Part shown: positions 15,516-25,180 of the stretch, in pieces
Position numbering within the stretch: position 1 is the first letter of the stretch
Layout: each line of letters opens with the position of its first letter
Assembly (NCBI RefSeq): GCF_015234355.1
Contig: NZ_JADGMV010000001.1
Location: forward strand, 372,001-436,000
Source: Psychrobacter sp. NG25
Lineage (GTDB): Bacteria; Pseudomonadota; Gammaproteobacteria; Pseudomonadales; Moraxellaceae
Length of the DNA stretch: 64,000 bases
Direction: 5' to 3'
Translations under genes and position numbers: made by a program
The notes under the pieces: generated by a model
Told to the model about the DNA's origin: nothing
The model's input: the letters and a program-made list of their open reading frames with translations, nothing else
Databases searched by the model: none

Positions 15516-16199
15516 TTAGCTATTATCTGTTTGGGCATCTGCTTTATTGATGACCAGCATACAGCTGTAGAACTCACATTTCGCCAGCTCTACTTTCTGA
15601 CCGCCGATGGTTTTGTTTTTGATAATTTGTACATTGAGCATATCAGCCACGAGATTACCGCCCTCATCACCCATCAACTTGCGTGCGAGCTGATAGGCCT
15701 TTTTGGCATGATTTTGACTCAGTTCTTTCTCTTCATCAGAGTCGGTAGGATTTGCAAAATACCAACCCATCTCCAGATACTTTTCAGAATCAATAACGTC
15801 TAAGTAAGGCGCTTCGGTATCCATAAAACGATATTTGGCAGCTGGATTACTGGCATAGTCCAAGCTGTTTTCATCAGTGCTCAAAACTTTACCAAAAGTC
15901 GACTGGATACCATCCAAGTCACCGACGTTGATTGATTTGACGCTTTCGTTGCCCCATGCCGAGACGTCATACTTTACTTGTGTGCCTTGCTGAGCCGTTC
16001 CAGCTTCTACCTCAGTATTTGTTGCAGCGCTATCATCTGCTGAAGTCGTATCAGTGACTGCCTGCTCACTGGCTCCTGCATCGACGCTTTGGTCATTATC
16101 TGTATTGCTATTACAGCCACTCAACGACACACCAACTGCCATTATCGTACTGGCCAAAAAGGTCTGTAGGCTATTATTCCACATGGGCAATTTACTCAC
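15516..16199 (-). CDS. Lipoprotein of unknown function
   Basis: 227 residues with a signal peptide ending in the lipobox SLSGC, so lipid-anchored. A linker of about 50 residues rich in Thr, Ala, Asp and Glu follows, then a compact domain (from about 75) containing GDLDGIQSTFGKVL, a Tyr/Asp-rich middle and a helix-rich end with a CEFYSC pair that may form a disulfide. I do not recognise the domain. It is the first gene of a unit with pabC, whose start codon lies 3 bp past its stop. Export to the periplasm or outer membrane is inferred from the lipobox only. Confidence 0.75.
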   Translation of the reverse strand: MSKLPMWNNSLQTFLASTIMAVGVSLSGCNSNTDNDQSVDAGASEQAVTDTTSADDSAATNTEVEAGTAQQGTQVKYDVSAWGNESVKSINVGDLDGIQSTFGKVLSTDENSLDYASNPAAKYRFMDTEAPYLDVIDSEKYLEMGWYFANPTDSDEEKELSQNHAKKAYQLARKLMGDEGGNLVADMLNVQIIKNKTIGGQKVELAKCEFYSCMLVINKADAQTDNS

Positions 16200-16663
16200 A
16201 CTTTCAGATTGATCTCAAAAGAATATTAGCGCGCAAGCAAATATGCCGCTGCTAATGAATAATGTTTTTTTATGGCTTCACGTTTTCAAAGCCAATTTTT
16301 TATAATGTAACAACCACTATAGTCGATTCAATTTAAAAGTAATACAAGGCAAACGAGTGTAGATGTATATGTGATACTTCAAGCGAGGTTAACGCTGTCA
16401 TACTTTTATAGTGGAATGACTACATAGGGCGTGTCATATAGTTTACCCAACTGCTTGATACTTGACCACCCTTTACGTTACGGATAACACTCCTAGAGAG
16501 TACATATTTGTTAAATACCTAACGCATAAAAAAATGCCATCTATTCAAGCATTTATTCACGAAAGCCTCGGTTTGTCAAACATCGCGTTATCCCTTATGA
16601 TAATAGCGCTTCAACGACTCTCTTATTAATGCTTTTTTGCCTCTTATAGCTCGCGGACCATAT
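16200..16663. other. 464-bp intergenic region between divergent genes
   Basis: Divergent promoter region of the lipoprotein-pabC unit and aroE. It contains the 101-bp inverted-repeat element at 16314-16414. No other structure was recognised. Confidence 0.5.
16314..16414. repeat. MITE-like element with CCACTATA inverted ends
   Basis: 101 bp bounded by a perfect 8-bp inverted repeat: CCACTATA at 16314-16321 and TATAGTGG at 16407-16414. No open frame inside. The interior matches 4744-4815 in order and partly 6678-6755, so it is a dispersed repeat rather than a chance hairpin. No clear target-site duplication was seen. Confidence 0.65.
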
Positions 16664-17524
16664 ATGACCCAGCATTTTATCGTTATTGGCAATCCTATTG
16701 CCCACAGTAAATCCCCTGAAATCCATGCGCTATTTGCAGAGCAAGCAGCTATTGATATCAGCTACCAGCGCCAGTATTGCCCTGACGATGCTGCCAGTTT
16801 TACCGCAGTGGTCGAAGCGTTTTTTCATGGTGGCGGTGTCGGTGCCAACGTGACGGTGCCATTTAAGCAAATCGCTTATGACTGCTGCGTGGCGCGTGGC
16901 GGTCTGTCTGAGCATGCCAAAGTCGCAGGCGCAGTCAATACGCTACTGTTGAATAAAGCACTATTAGAGAGTGGCACACCAATCGCTGACGCCCTCTATG
17001 GTGACAATACCGACGGTCAAGGTCTGGTCAATCATATCACGAGCTTAGGCTGGCCATTAAAAGGTGCGCGTGTGGCACTCATTGGTGCAGGCGGTGCGGC
17101 GCGAGGCGTGGTATTGCCATTGATTCAAGCAGATATTGGGGCATTAACCATTGCCAATCGCACACTGAGCAAGGCGACCAATTTAGTAGATGAGCTAAGT
17201 ACCGCGAGTGAAACCATTGGCAAACACAGTATTGAGACTTGTGCGACCAGTGAATTGACCGGACAATTTGATATCACTATTAATGCCACTTCTATCGGTC
17301 TGTCAGGCGATACCTTGCCACTGGATAATGACTTAAACTGCCACTATGCTTACGATATGATGTACGGTCGCACGCTACCATTCTTACAGCATTTTGCGGC
17401 ACGTGACGCGCAGACATCAGAAGGTTACGGCATGTTGATTGGACAAGCGGCCTTAAGCTTTGAGCGTTGGACGGGTCATACCGTTGATGTGACGCAAGCC
17501 ACAAATACCTTAAATGGTCGTTAA
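16664..17524 (+). CDS. aroE: Shikimate dehydrogenase
   Basis: AroE reduces 3-dehydroshikimate to shikimate with NADPH in aromatic amino acid synthesis. From the ATG at 16664 (an upstream in-frame TTG was rejected) it is 286 residues. The substrate domain shows GNPIAHSKSPEIH and NVTVPFK with the catalytic Lys, plus the Asp in YGDNTDGQG; the NADP domain has GAGGAARGV followed by NRT, the usual NADPH-selecting pair. The C-terminus retains YGMLIGQAALSFERWTG. A single-gene transcription unit ending in a strong terminator. Confidence 0.96.
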   Translation: MTQHFIVIGNPIAHSKSPEIHALFAEQAAIDISYQRQYCPDDAASFTAVVEAFFHGGGVGANVTVPFKQIAYDCCVARGGLSEHAKVAGAVNTLLLNKALLESGTPIADALYGDNTDGQGLVNHITSLGWPLKGARVALIGAGGAARGVVLPLIQADIGALTIANRTLSKATNLVDELSTASETIGKHSIETCATSELTGQFDITINATSIGLSGDTLPLDNDLNCHYAYDMMYGRTLPFLQHFAARDAQTSEGYGMLIGQAALSFERWTGHTVDVTQATNTLNGR

Positions 17525-17550
17525 GATAAAAGACACAGGCTATACCAATA

Positions 17551-17585
17551 AAAAAGGCGTATAAATTCAATTTATACGCCTTTTT
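17551..17585. terminator. Bidirectional terminator between aroE and the FUSC gene
   Basis: A 15-bp perfect stem (17551-17565 with 17571-17585, core GGCGTATAAA) encloses a 5-nt loop, with A/T tracts at its base on both strands. It serves aroE on the plus strand and the FUSC gene on the minus strand. Confidence 0.9.
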
Positions 17586-17638
17586 CTTATCCAGTTCTTA
17601 TCCAGTTCTTATCCAGTTCTTATCTAGCTTTTATCCAA
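17584..17638. repeat. 11-bp tandem repeat abutting the FUSC stop codon
   Basis: TTCTTATCCAG occurs three times perfectly (17584, 17595, 17606), then once as TTCTTATCTAG (17617) and as CTTTTATCCAA (17628), the last overlapping the stop codon of the minus-strand FUSC gene. It fills the space between that stop and the terminator. Confidence 0.75.
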
Positions 17639-18749
17639 AACGTGCCAATAGCCAGTTTTCCATACGTCGTAATGGCACACGTAAATTGGTAGAGTGCATT
17701 ACTACTCCGCCAGCCAGAGCCACCATACAACCAATGGCGGTATCCACCAGACGTACGTAGGTGACTTGTTGATACGTATGCGGTAAGCCGCTACCATATT
17801 CTGCAATAAATATGGTCAGTGGTGTGATAAATATCACGGCTAAGCCATAATGACGGTCAACCAAGGATTCAATACATAAAATCATAATCAATACTGCAAT
17901 AGCGACTCCCCATATCGGTAGACTCCAAGACAGCATCCAACTGGCCAGCCCTGCACCCACCAATGTCCCAAGCAAACGATGTACTTGCTTAATCCATATT
18001 GTACGCAGATGTATCCCTTGAATAATAATAAAACAGCTAACTGCCGCCCAATAAGGATTAGATATATTTAGGGTCATTGCAACGATTAGCGACAAACTCA
18101 CAAACCCTGCCACAATCACACTTTCACTAATAGTATCTGCCTGATAAGTATAGATAGGCGAAGGTTTACACTCACGTGTCAGCAATAAAAACAAAGAATA
18201 TGGCAATGATATCAGCACTGCGAATGCACTACCAAGCATGATAAGGCCAACGGTATGTGGCAGTTGAGCAAGCGGAATAGGCATAAATAATGCCACTGCA
18301 CCTGCCATCATAATAAACAGCCCTCCCGGTGGCGGCTGTTGATAATAGCGGCCGAAAATAATGATACCAAATGCCATCAAAGTAAATATAGGCAATCTTA
18401 AAATAGGAATCTGCTGCGTTATCACTCCAAGTGCAAAGCATAGCGACATACTGAATCCCCAAGCCATCACAGTGACCAAGCGATATGGCAGCTTACCAAC
18501 TAGGGGCAAGTTCAAAACAACCATCGCCCCTAACGAGCTGATAATGCCTGCCGATAGCACCTCAAAATAAGCACCCACAAAGACAGGAAAGCTAATAGTT
18601 AGCGCAGAAAATAATGGAATATGCCACGGTCGAAAGCTTCTGTGGACTGCTGTTAAATGCGTAAGCTCATTACTGATCAGATTTATAATAAAAGTTTTGA
18701 GGGTAGCAACCCGTCGCTTGAGCGACAACATTGGTTTGGATACAACCAT
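17631..18749 (-). CDS. FUSC-family inner-membrane protein (aromatic acid exporter-like)
   Basis: 372 residues forming two blocks of five or six hydrophobic helices separated by a short cytoplasmic region (residues 190-210). The second block contains NPYWAAVSCFIIIQG followed by a basic stretch (TIWIKQVHRLLGTLVGAGL), the typical arrangement of the FUSC superfamily (YccS, AaeB and related proteins). It lacks the large soluble domains of YccS or AaeB, so this is a compact form. Family members are thought to export aromatic or other small acids; the substrate is unknown here. Single gene, followed by the 11-bp repeats and the shared terminator. Confidence 0.8.
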   Translation of the reverse strand: MVVSKPMLSLKRRVATLKTFIINLISNELTHLTAVHRSFRPWHIPLFSALTISFPVFVGAYFEVLSAGIISSLGAMVVLNLPLVGKLPYRLVTVMAWGFSMSLCFALGVITQQIPILRLPIFTLMAFGIIIFGRYYQQPPPGGLFIMMAGAVALFMPIPLAQLPHTVGLIMLGSAFAVLISLPYSLFLLLTRECKPSPIYTYQADTISESVIVAGFVSLSLIVAMTLNISNPYWAAVSCFIIIQGIHLRTIWIKQVHRLLGTLVGAGLASWMLSWSLPIWGVAIAVLIMILCIESLVDRHYGLAVIFITPLTIFIAEYGSGLPHTYQQVTYVRLVDTAIGCMVALAGGVVMHSTNLRVPLRRMENWLLARFG

Positions 18750-19159
18750 GAAACCCTGTCCTTACGAAATAACGTAACGTTATTAACACAATGGCGGTTA
18801 ATAAGTATGTGATGATATTCTATGAATGACTTTTACAAAAAGCTAAGCTTACCTAGAAGTATAAGGAATCTAAGTTTTCAGCAGATACATGACGATTAAT
18901 TCATAGCAAAAAACTATTAATTATAAATAATTTTTATTAATTAACAGAATACTCATGAATATTATTTATACAATATGTATTTGTTGCCAAGAAAGATTTA
19001 TAATAAGAAAAATTATACACCACTGCCCGTTATCAAATAGAACATATCAGCTAATAAAAGCATCGAAGAAACTGCCTTAACCAACCCATTTCTGAACACA
19101 TTTATATTTAACGCATATCTCACCTATAAATCGACATCAACAAATTAAAGAGAGCAACT
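18750..19159. other. 410-bp divergent intergenic region
   Basis: Very AT-rich spacer between the FUSC and acyl-CoA dehydrogenase genes. It presumably holds both promoters. No open frame, repeat or RNA gene was recognised. Confidence 0.45.
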
Positions 19160-20980
19160 ATGTTAACTTACAAAGCGCCTTTACGTGATATCAAGTTTTT
19201 GATAAATGATGTTTTTGACTTTCAAACGCATTATAAAGATTTGGACAATGGCGAAAATGCTGACCCTGAAACAATCGATATGATTTTGCAAGGTATGGCT
19301 GACTTTGCCGAAAACGTGCTTGCCCCCCTTTATCAACCGGCTGATGCAGAAGGCTGTCATTTTGACAATGGTGTGGTGACTACGCCTAAAGGTTTTAAAG
19401 ATGCCTATGACCAGTTTGTAGAAGGCGGTTGGCAAGGTATTTCTTACCCAGAAGAATACGGCGGTATGAACTTACCAACCTCGTTAAACCTAATTAAAGC
19501 TGAAATGATTGGTACGGCTAACTGGCCATGGGCAATGTACCCTGGTCTATCAACAGGTTGTATCAATACCATATTGCAGTACGGTACTGATGAGCAAAAA
19601 GAGACCTACTTGCATAAACTAATTGAAGGTACTTGGGCGGGCACCATGTGCTTGACTGAGCCGCAATGCGGTACCGATTTGGGTCAGGTTAAATCTAAAG
19701 CCATTCCCCAAGAAGACGGCACTTATAAGCTTGGCGGCACCAAAATCTTTATCTCAAGCGGTGAGCATGATTTAACAGAAAACATCGTGCATATTGTACT
19801 AGCACGTCTACCAAATGCACCAGAAGGTACTCGCGGTATCTCGCTATTTATCGTACCAAAATTCTTGCCAAATGCAGAAGGCGAGATTGGCGAGCGTAAT
19901 GGTGTCACTTGTGGTTCTATTGAACACAAAATGGGTATCAACTCATCAGCAACGTGTGTCCTAAACTTTGATGATGCGATCGGTTACCTGATTGGTGAGC
20001 CGAACAAAGGCCTAAAAGCTATGTTCACCTTTATGAACACGGCACGTATCGGTACTGGTATCCAAGGTCTAGCACATACTGAACTGTCATTCCAAAACGC
20101 CCTACCTTATGCGATAGATCGCCGTTCTATGCGTGCGTTATCAGGCACTAAAGAGCCTGAAAAAGTGGCTGATGCCATCATCAATCATGCCGATGTACGC
20201 CGCATGCTATTGACTCAAAAAGCCTTTGCCGAAGGCGGCCGCTCAATGATTTATCATTCAGCACGCTATGCGGACAAGATGGCGCAAGGCATCATTAATG
20301 GTGATGACGAAGAGTTTGAGAAATGGGATGACAAGCTTGGCTTCTACACGCCAATTCTAAAAGGCTTTTTGACCGAGCTTGGTATTGAAGCGGCCAAACA
20401 TGGTCAGCAAATTTACGGTGGTCACGGCTATATTAAAGAATGGGGTATGGAGCTGATTGCTCGTGATGCCCGTATTGCCACCATGTATGAAGGCACAACC
20501 GGTATTCAGGCGTTAGATTTATTAGGCCGTAAAGTGATTTTGCAGTCAAAAGGTAAAATTATTCGCGACTATACTTCAAGCATCATGAAATGGTGTGGTG
20601 AATATGCACTAGACAAAGATATGCGCAAATTTGTTTGGGCACTCACCAAGCTATGTGCTGAGTGGAATACTTTGACCGTACGCTTGATGCTAATGGCACG
20701 TAAAGACCGCGAAATTATCTCTGCAGCATCGGACGATTTCTTAATGTACTCAGGCTATGTAATGATGGGTTACCACTGGGCACGTATGGCAGCAGTGGCT
20801 CATGACAAACTCAAAAATGGCGGCGTAGAAGCCCCAGAGTTCTATAAAGCCAAAATCCAAACGGCAGAATTCTACTTTGATAAACTGTTACCACGTACCT
20901 CAGGTCACGCCGAAGGTATGGTTGCACCAAGCGAAAGCATGATGGCAATGCCAATCGAAAGCTTTGCTTTCCTAGATTAA
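19160..20980 (+). CDS. Acyl-CoA dehydrogenase, 600-residue class with C-terminal extension
   Basis: 606 residues, the length of the FadE-like/DmdC-type dehydrogenases that carry an extra C-terminal domain, rather than the 380-residue class. An N-terminal helix with YKAPLRDIKFLINDVF is typical of this class. FAD-binding blocks MCLTEPQCGTDLG and KIFISSGEHD are present, and the catalytic Glu is expected in the ATMYEGTTGIQALDLLGRK segment. It should oxidise acyl-CoA thioesters with electron transfer flavoprotein; chain length, or a special substrate such as methylmercaptopropionyl-CoA, cannot be read. AGAGAG precedes the ATG. Monocistronic, closed by a strong terminator. Confidence 0.92.
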   Translation: MLTYKAPLRDIKFLINDVFDFQTHYKDLDNGENADPETIDMILQGMADFAENVLAPLYQPADAEGCHFDNGVVTTPKGFKDAYDQFVEGGWQGISYPEEYGGMNLPTSLNLIKAEMIGTANWPWAMYPGLSTGCINTILQYGTDEQKETYLHKLIEGTWAGTMCLTEPQCGTDLGQVKSKAIPQEDGTYKLGGTKIFISSGEHDLTENIVHIVLARLPNAPEGTRGISLFIVPKFLPNAEGEIGERNGVTCGSIEHKMGINSSATCVLNFDDAIGYLIGEPNKGLKAMFTFMNTARIGTGIQGLAHTELSFQNALPYAIDRRSMRALSGTKEPEKVADAIINHADVRRMLLTQKAFAEGGRSMIYHSARYADKMAQGIINGDDEEFEKWDDKLGFYTPILKGFLTELGIEAAKHGQQIYGGHGYIKEWGMELIARDARIATMYEGTTGIQALDLLGRKVILQSKGKIIRDYTSSIMKWCGEYALDKDMRKFVWALTKLCAEWNTLTVRLMLMARKDREIISAASDDFLMYSGYVMMGYHWARMAAVAHDKLKNGGVEAPEFYKAKIQTAEFYFDKLLPRTSGHAEGMVAPSESMMAMPIESFAFLD

Positions 20981-21018
20981 AATTAAGACTAAGATTACAA
21001 AGTTAATAGATCATTCAT

Positions 21019-21049
21019 AAAAAAGCGCCTAAATATAGGCGCTTTTTTT
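21019..21049. terminator. Terminator after the acyl-CoA dehydrogenase gene
   Basis: A 13-bp stem (A-tract plus GCGCCTA, 21019-21031, with TAGGCGC plus T-tract, 21036-21048) and a 4-nt loop. T-runs on both strands make it usable by the minus-strand gene at 21106 as well. Confidence 0.88.
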
Positions 21050-21105
21050 GTGGTTGATGAAAATCAGTGCTCTCAAACTAAAAATAATTAACCGATAGCC
21101 AATTT

Positions 21106-21480
21106 CTAGCTACCTAGCATTTTTTTGTGATATACCGCACTAAGCTCTTCCACTTCTACACATACTTGCAGTGCTGCTCGCCCTGACTGCTCTGCGCTTA
21201 GCTGCTCTTCTATCGTTGTCATCAATAGCTCAGCAAGTTGATTTCGAGTCGCAATATCACGACCAGCCATCATCTTTAGATTCGCATAAACCATGCCATT
21301 TGCTTGCTCATCATCCTCAACACCTACCAAAAAAGTCTCAAGAGGTACGATGCGGGCTTTGATATCCGTTGGTTTACCAAAATGTCCAGTATCCCATAGC
21401 GCTTTATTCAAAGACTTAAGCAATGATTCTTCGTGAGGAACACTGACATTAGGAGTCACTTGCAGGGTTAAATGTGGCAT
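21106..21480 (-). CDS. 5-carboxymethyl-2-hydroxymuconate isomerase-like tautomerase
   Basis: 124 residues of the CHMI (HpaF) branch of the 4-oxalocrotonate tautomerase superfamily. Pro2, directly after the initiator Met in MPHLTLQVTPN, is the expected catalytic base, and the middle keeps FLVGVEDDEQANGMVYANLKMMAGRD as in the family. The classical substrate is an intermediate of homoprotocatechuate degradation, but no other hpa genes are nearby, so the physiological substrate is uncertain. It is followed on the same strand by nothing in this unit; ybaK lies 102 bp upstream and may be cotranscribed. Confidence 0.85.
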   Translation of the reverse strand: MPHLTLQVTPNVSVPHEESLLKSLNKALWDTGHFGKPTDIKARIVPLETFLVGVEDDEQANGMVYANLKMMAGRDIATRNQLAELLMTTIEEQLSAEQSGRAALQVCVEVEELSAVYHKKMLGS

Positions 21481-21582
21481 GAATATATCCTTATAAAATA
21501 TAAGTGAAGGTAGGACTTAAATGATTGGAGTCTGTTGAACACTCAAAAGGATAAACTTATTTGATATCAGCGACAATGCTTT

Positions 21583-22071
21583 TTAATCATCAGTAATGTT
21601 ACTAAAAAGTGCCGATAGAGCCGTAGCTAATTGTAGAGGTGGCAGCTCAATTTCTAAACCACGGCGACCACCGCTCACATACATCGTTGTATGCGCTTCA
21701 GCCGAGATATCTATGATTGTCGCTAAGCGTTTCTTTTGTCCTAGTGGACTGACACCGCCCAGTACATAGCCTGTACTACGCTCTACTTGCTTGGGATCTG
21801 CCATTTGTACCTTTTTGCAGGGCAGTACTTTATTAGAGGATAAAGCTTTGGCCATTTTTTTAAAGTTTAAAGTCTTGTCTACTGGCAAAATAGCAACAGC
21901 GAGCGTACCCACTTCGGTCGCTACTACCAAAGTTTTAAAAACTTGTGCTACATCTACACCGAGTTTTTCGGCAGCTTCTAAGCCAAAAGAAGCCGCATTA
22001 CTGTCATGAGTATATTCATGCAATTGGTAGTCAAGGCCACGTTTTTTGGCAAGATTGATTGCTGGGGTCAT
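21583..22071 (-). CDS. ybaK: Cys-tRNA(Pro)/Cys-tRNA(Cys) deacylase
   Basis: YbaK/EbsC removes cysteine mis-attached to tRNA(Pro), a trans-editing role in translation. 162 residues, the family length. The fold's signature is clear: FGLEAAEKLGV, QVFKTLVVAT, LPVDKTLNFKKMAKAL with the essential Lys region, and the glycine-rich GYVLGGVSPLGQKKRL and VSGGRRGLEIEL blocks. Upstream of the tautomerase gene on the same strand; both are ordinary chromosomal genes by composition. Confidence 0.93.
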   Translation of the reverse strand: MTPAINLAKKRGLDYQLHEYTHDSNAASFGLEAAEKLGVDVAQVFKTLVVATEVGTLAVAILPVDKTLNFKKMAKALSSNKVLPCKKVQMADPKQVERSTGYVLGGVSPLGQKKRLATIIDISAEAHTTMYVSGGRRGLEIELPPLQLATALSALFSNITDD

Positions 22072-22318
22072 AATACTTTCATATCATTAAGTGAAGTTAT
22101 TGAGTAGGAGAAATAGTATTTATCGTATTTTATACCACAATATTATTATGCTAAAGATCTTATTTTTCAAATAATTAAGTGTATTTCGTATGCAGCTAGC
22201 TCACAAGATAGTAAACAGCCCGTATGAATATTAGTAGTATATACAGACACTATATATCGCTTTGATGGCTTTTATGGCATCATAAGCGCAATATATTTAA
22301 CTACTTTTGATATCCATT

Positions 22319-25087
22319 ATGATACCCAGTTTCTTAAAGAATAAGTTCCTAAAAAAACGGATTTTTAAAGCGCCGGTCACTACTGACAGCGGCTCTAATA
22401 CTGACGTCAATCCAATCGCCGCCAAGTCCTATTCGGGTGCTCCGATCAATCAGCTATATCGCAAGTTATCGGGTCACATGCTCGACGTTGCCGTCAAACC
22501 TAAACTATTAGGTGAGTTGCCTGATTTTGATGCTGACGATCAGACATTAAGATTTTATGTTCTACAAGACTATTCCCGATCCAACAGTATTTTGATCGAT
22601 CTGCAGACGCAAGAGCACAATTTACCGCCAGCATTGGTTGGGGTATACGATGCAGAGCATAATATTAAAGAAAATGCGGCTATCATCTTTTTAAATCATC
22701 CAGGTGCCAAAGACAGTCAGTTATCACCGCGCCTGTCGCGCTTGGTATCGGCTGTACTGCAATATCCAGAGCTAAAAGTGCGTTTGGTCCCTGTCTCTAT
22801 CCTATGGGGACGTGCGCCAGAAAAAGAAGATTCACTGTTTAAGCTGTTGACTACTGATAACTGGGAAGACCCAAGCATTACTAAGCAGTTATTTAATATT
22901 GGGGTCATGGGACGTGATACCTTTGTACAGTTTCATCCACCGCAAGATTTGCGCGCCCTTATCGATAATAGCCTCAAAGGCGATGTAGAAGGGCCTTCTA
23001 TTTTTGATTCGCTAGCCACTGACCTACAAGATAGCTCTGTAAAAGATGCTTCTATAAAGGAAGATACTGACGATGCACCAAGTTACGCGTTGGTAGCGAC
23101 TGCCGATAGCAATCGCGAACTGGTGCGTATGTTGCAGCAGCAGCTTTCGATTTATTTAGACAAACAACGTGCCAGCATGCTCGGCCCTGATTTGTCAGAC
23201 AGACGCAATTTGGTAGATAAACTGGTGTACTCGCCAGCTATCAAGCATGCAATAGAAGCGGAAGCGGCAGAAAAAGGCACGACTACCCGCGAGGCACGAA
23301 GCTTAGCAAAAGGCTATGCCAATGAGATGGTAAATGATTACTCTTATCCTATCATTCGAGTATTCGACCGCTTCTTAACGTGGTTGTGGACGCAGTTGTA
23401 TGATGGCGTAGAAGTACACCATTTTGAACGAGTACGAGAGCTAGCAACTGACTACGAAATCATCTATGTGCCGTGCCATCGTAGCCACGTTGACTACCTA
23501 TTACTGTCCTATGTTATTTATAAACGCGGTTTGAGTATTCCTTATGTGGCTGCGGGTGATAACCTTGATGTGCCAGTATTAGGACCTATGTTACGCGGTG
23601 CCGTGGCGTTCTTTATCCGTCGTAGTTTCCGTGGTAATGCCCTATACACCTCTGTATTACGCGAATACATGCACACGTTAATCACGCGCAATACCCCTAT
23701 CGAATACTTTATCGAAGGTGGTCGCTCACGCTCAGGTCGTCTGCTACCGCCTAAGATGGGTATGCTTGCAATGACAGTACACAGTCAATTGCGTAAAACC
23801 AATAAACCTGTCGTGTTCATTCCTACTTACATCGGCTACGAACGTATTATGGAAGGTGGCACGTATGTTGGTGAGCTGAAAGGCAAGCCCAAAGAATCTG
23901 AATCTTTGCTTGGTCTGCTCAAGGTAGGTCGCAAAATTGAGCGTATCTTCGGTAACGTACACTTAAGCTTTGGGACGCCACTACATCTCACTGAATTTAT
24001 GACAAAGTTTGATGTGTCTGCAGACAGCTTACCGTCTGACCGTACCGATACCCCGCTCGATGAGAAAGCCAGTGCAATGGTCGATAATATCGGCGTGAAA
24101 ATTATGCAGCATATCAATAAAGCCGCTGTGGTCACACCTGTATCACTGTTGTCGCTAGTGTTATTGTCAGCACCCAAAGCGGCACTAGATGAAAACAGCT
24201 GCCGAGAGCAAATCGAGCTTTATCAAGGTTTGGCTAAGCAGCTTGCTTATTCGGATGATACCGTCATCACGGACATGACCCCGCAGCAAATCATTGATTA
24301 TGGTATTAAGCTCAAATTGATCGAGCGCACACCGCATATCCTAGGTGATATCATTCAGGTTGTCGGTAAGCAAGCTGCCTTGCTCAGTTATTTCCGTAAT
24401 AACATTTTGCATGTCTTCATTCTGCTATCATTTTTGTCAGCGCTAGTTGCACGCAATGGTCGCATCAAACGCAGTCGTCTAGATAGTATTGCAGAGCAGC
24501 TGTATCCGTTCCTACAAAGTGAGCTATTCTTATATTATCCAGCACATGGCTTAGCAGATACGCTCAATAAAAAGGTCGATAGCCTACTCTCTCATGGACT
24601 AATCGTTGAATTGGGCGACGGCATACTTAGCGTTCCTGAATCAAATAGTAAGTCCTATCAGCAGCTACAAGTACTCGCGACTCCAGTTGGCCAAAGCCTT
24701 GAGCGTTACTTTATGACACTTGCTCTACTTGCTCAGCAAGGCTCAGGTAATTTGACCGAAAATGAAGTGGTTGATCTGTGTCATCTGCTGGGTCAGCGAT
24801 TATCTGTGCTATATGCAGACGACATTCCTGACTTCTTTGACCGTGCTTTATTCACAAGTTTCATTGGTGCTTTGACACGTCTTGATTATTTACAAAAGGA
24901 TGAAGAGACTGGCGTACTGACATTTGATCACCGTATCAATGACATTGCCCATCATGCTAAATACGTCCTAACACCTGATATGATGCAAATCTTGCAGCAA
25001 GTCGCTACCTTAGACGAGAATGAAATTAACCATGCCATTACTGAAATTAGTAATAAAAAGCAGCGTAAATTTGGGCGCAAACGCTAA
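22319..25087 (+). CDS. plsB: Glycerol-3-phosphate 1-O-acyltransferase
   Basis: PlsB transfers an acyl chain from acyl-CoA or acyl-ACP to position 1 of glycerol 3-phosphate at the inner membrane, the first step of phospholipid synthesis. From the ATG at 22319 (an in-frame TTG at 22307 was rejected) it has 922 residues, longer than E. coli PlsB (807). The acyltransferase motifs are intact: PCHRSHVDYLLL (HX4D), the GGRSRSGRLLPPKMGML glycerol-phosphate site and PTYIGYERIMEGGTYVGEL. Extra length lies partly in the N-terminal third (a Ser/Asp-rich insertion near residues 215-255). Single gene ending in a strong terminator. Confidence 0.95.
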   Translation: MIPSFLKNKFLKKRIFKAPVTTDSGSNTDVNPIAAKSYSGAPINQLYRKLSGHMLDVAVKPKLLGELPDFDADDQTLRFYVLQDYSRSNSILIDLQTQEHNLPPALVGVYDAEHNIKENAAIIFLNHPGAKDSQLSPRLSRLVSAVLQYPELKVRLVPVSILWGRAPEKEDSLFKLLTTDNWEDPSITKQLFNIGVMGRDTFVQFHPPQDLRALIDNSLKGDVEGPSIFDSLATDLQDSSVKDASIKEDTDDAPSYALVATADSNRELVRMLQQQLSIYLDKQRASMLGPDLSDRRNLVDKLVYSPAIKHAIEAEAAEKGTTTREARSLAKGYANEMVNDYSYPIIRVFDRFLTWLWTQLYDGVEVHHFERVRELATDYEIIYVPCHRSHVDYLLLSYVIYKRGLSIPYVAAGDNLDVPVLGPMLRGAVAFFIRRSFRGNALYTSVLREYMHTLITRNTPIEYFIEGGRSRSGRLLPPKMGMLAMTVHSQLRKTNKPVVFIPTYIGYERIMEGGTYVGELKGKPKESESLLGLLKVGRKIERIFGNVHLSFGTPLHLTEFMTKFDVSADSLPSDRTDTPLDEKASAMVDNIGVKIMQHINKAAVVTPVSLLSLVLLSAPKAALDENSCREQIELYQGLAKQLAYSDDTVITDMTPQQIIDYGIKLKLIERTPHILGDIIQVVGKQAALLSYFRNNILHVFILLSFLSALVARNGRIKRSRLDSIAEQLYPFLQSELFLYYPAHGLADTLNKKVDSLLSHGLIVELGDGILSVPESNSKSYQQLQVLATPVGQSLERYFMTLALLAQQGSGNLTENEVVDLCHLLGQRLSVLYADDIPDFFDRALFTSFIGALTRLDYLQKDEETGVLTFDHRINDIAHHAKYVLTPDMMQILQQVATLDENEINHAITEISNKKQRKFGRKR

Positions 25088-25120
25088 TTGGCTCCTAGCT
25101 ATATTTAGTAGATCAAGCAC

Positions 25121-25155
25121 AAAAAAAGACCTCTAACAATTAGAGGTCTTTTTTT
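25121..25155. terminator. Bidirectional terminator between plsB and ettA
   Basis: A 16-bp perfect stem (25121-25136 with 25140-25155, core GACCTCTAA) and a 3-nt loop, with A/T tracts on both sides. It serves both convergent genes. Confidence 0.9.
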
Positions 25156-25180
25156 GATTTCAAAACACTAAGCATTCATA

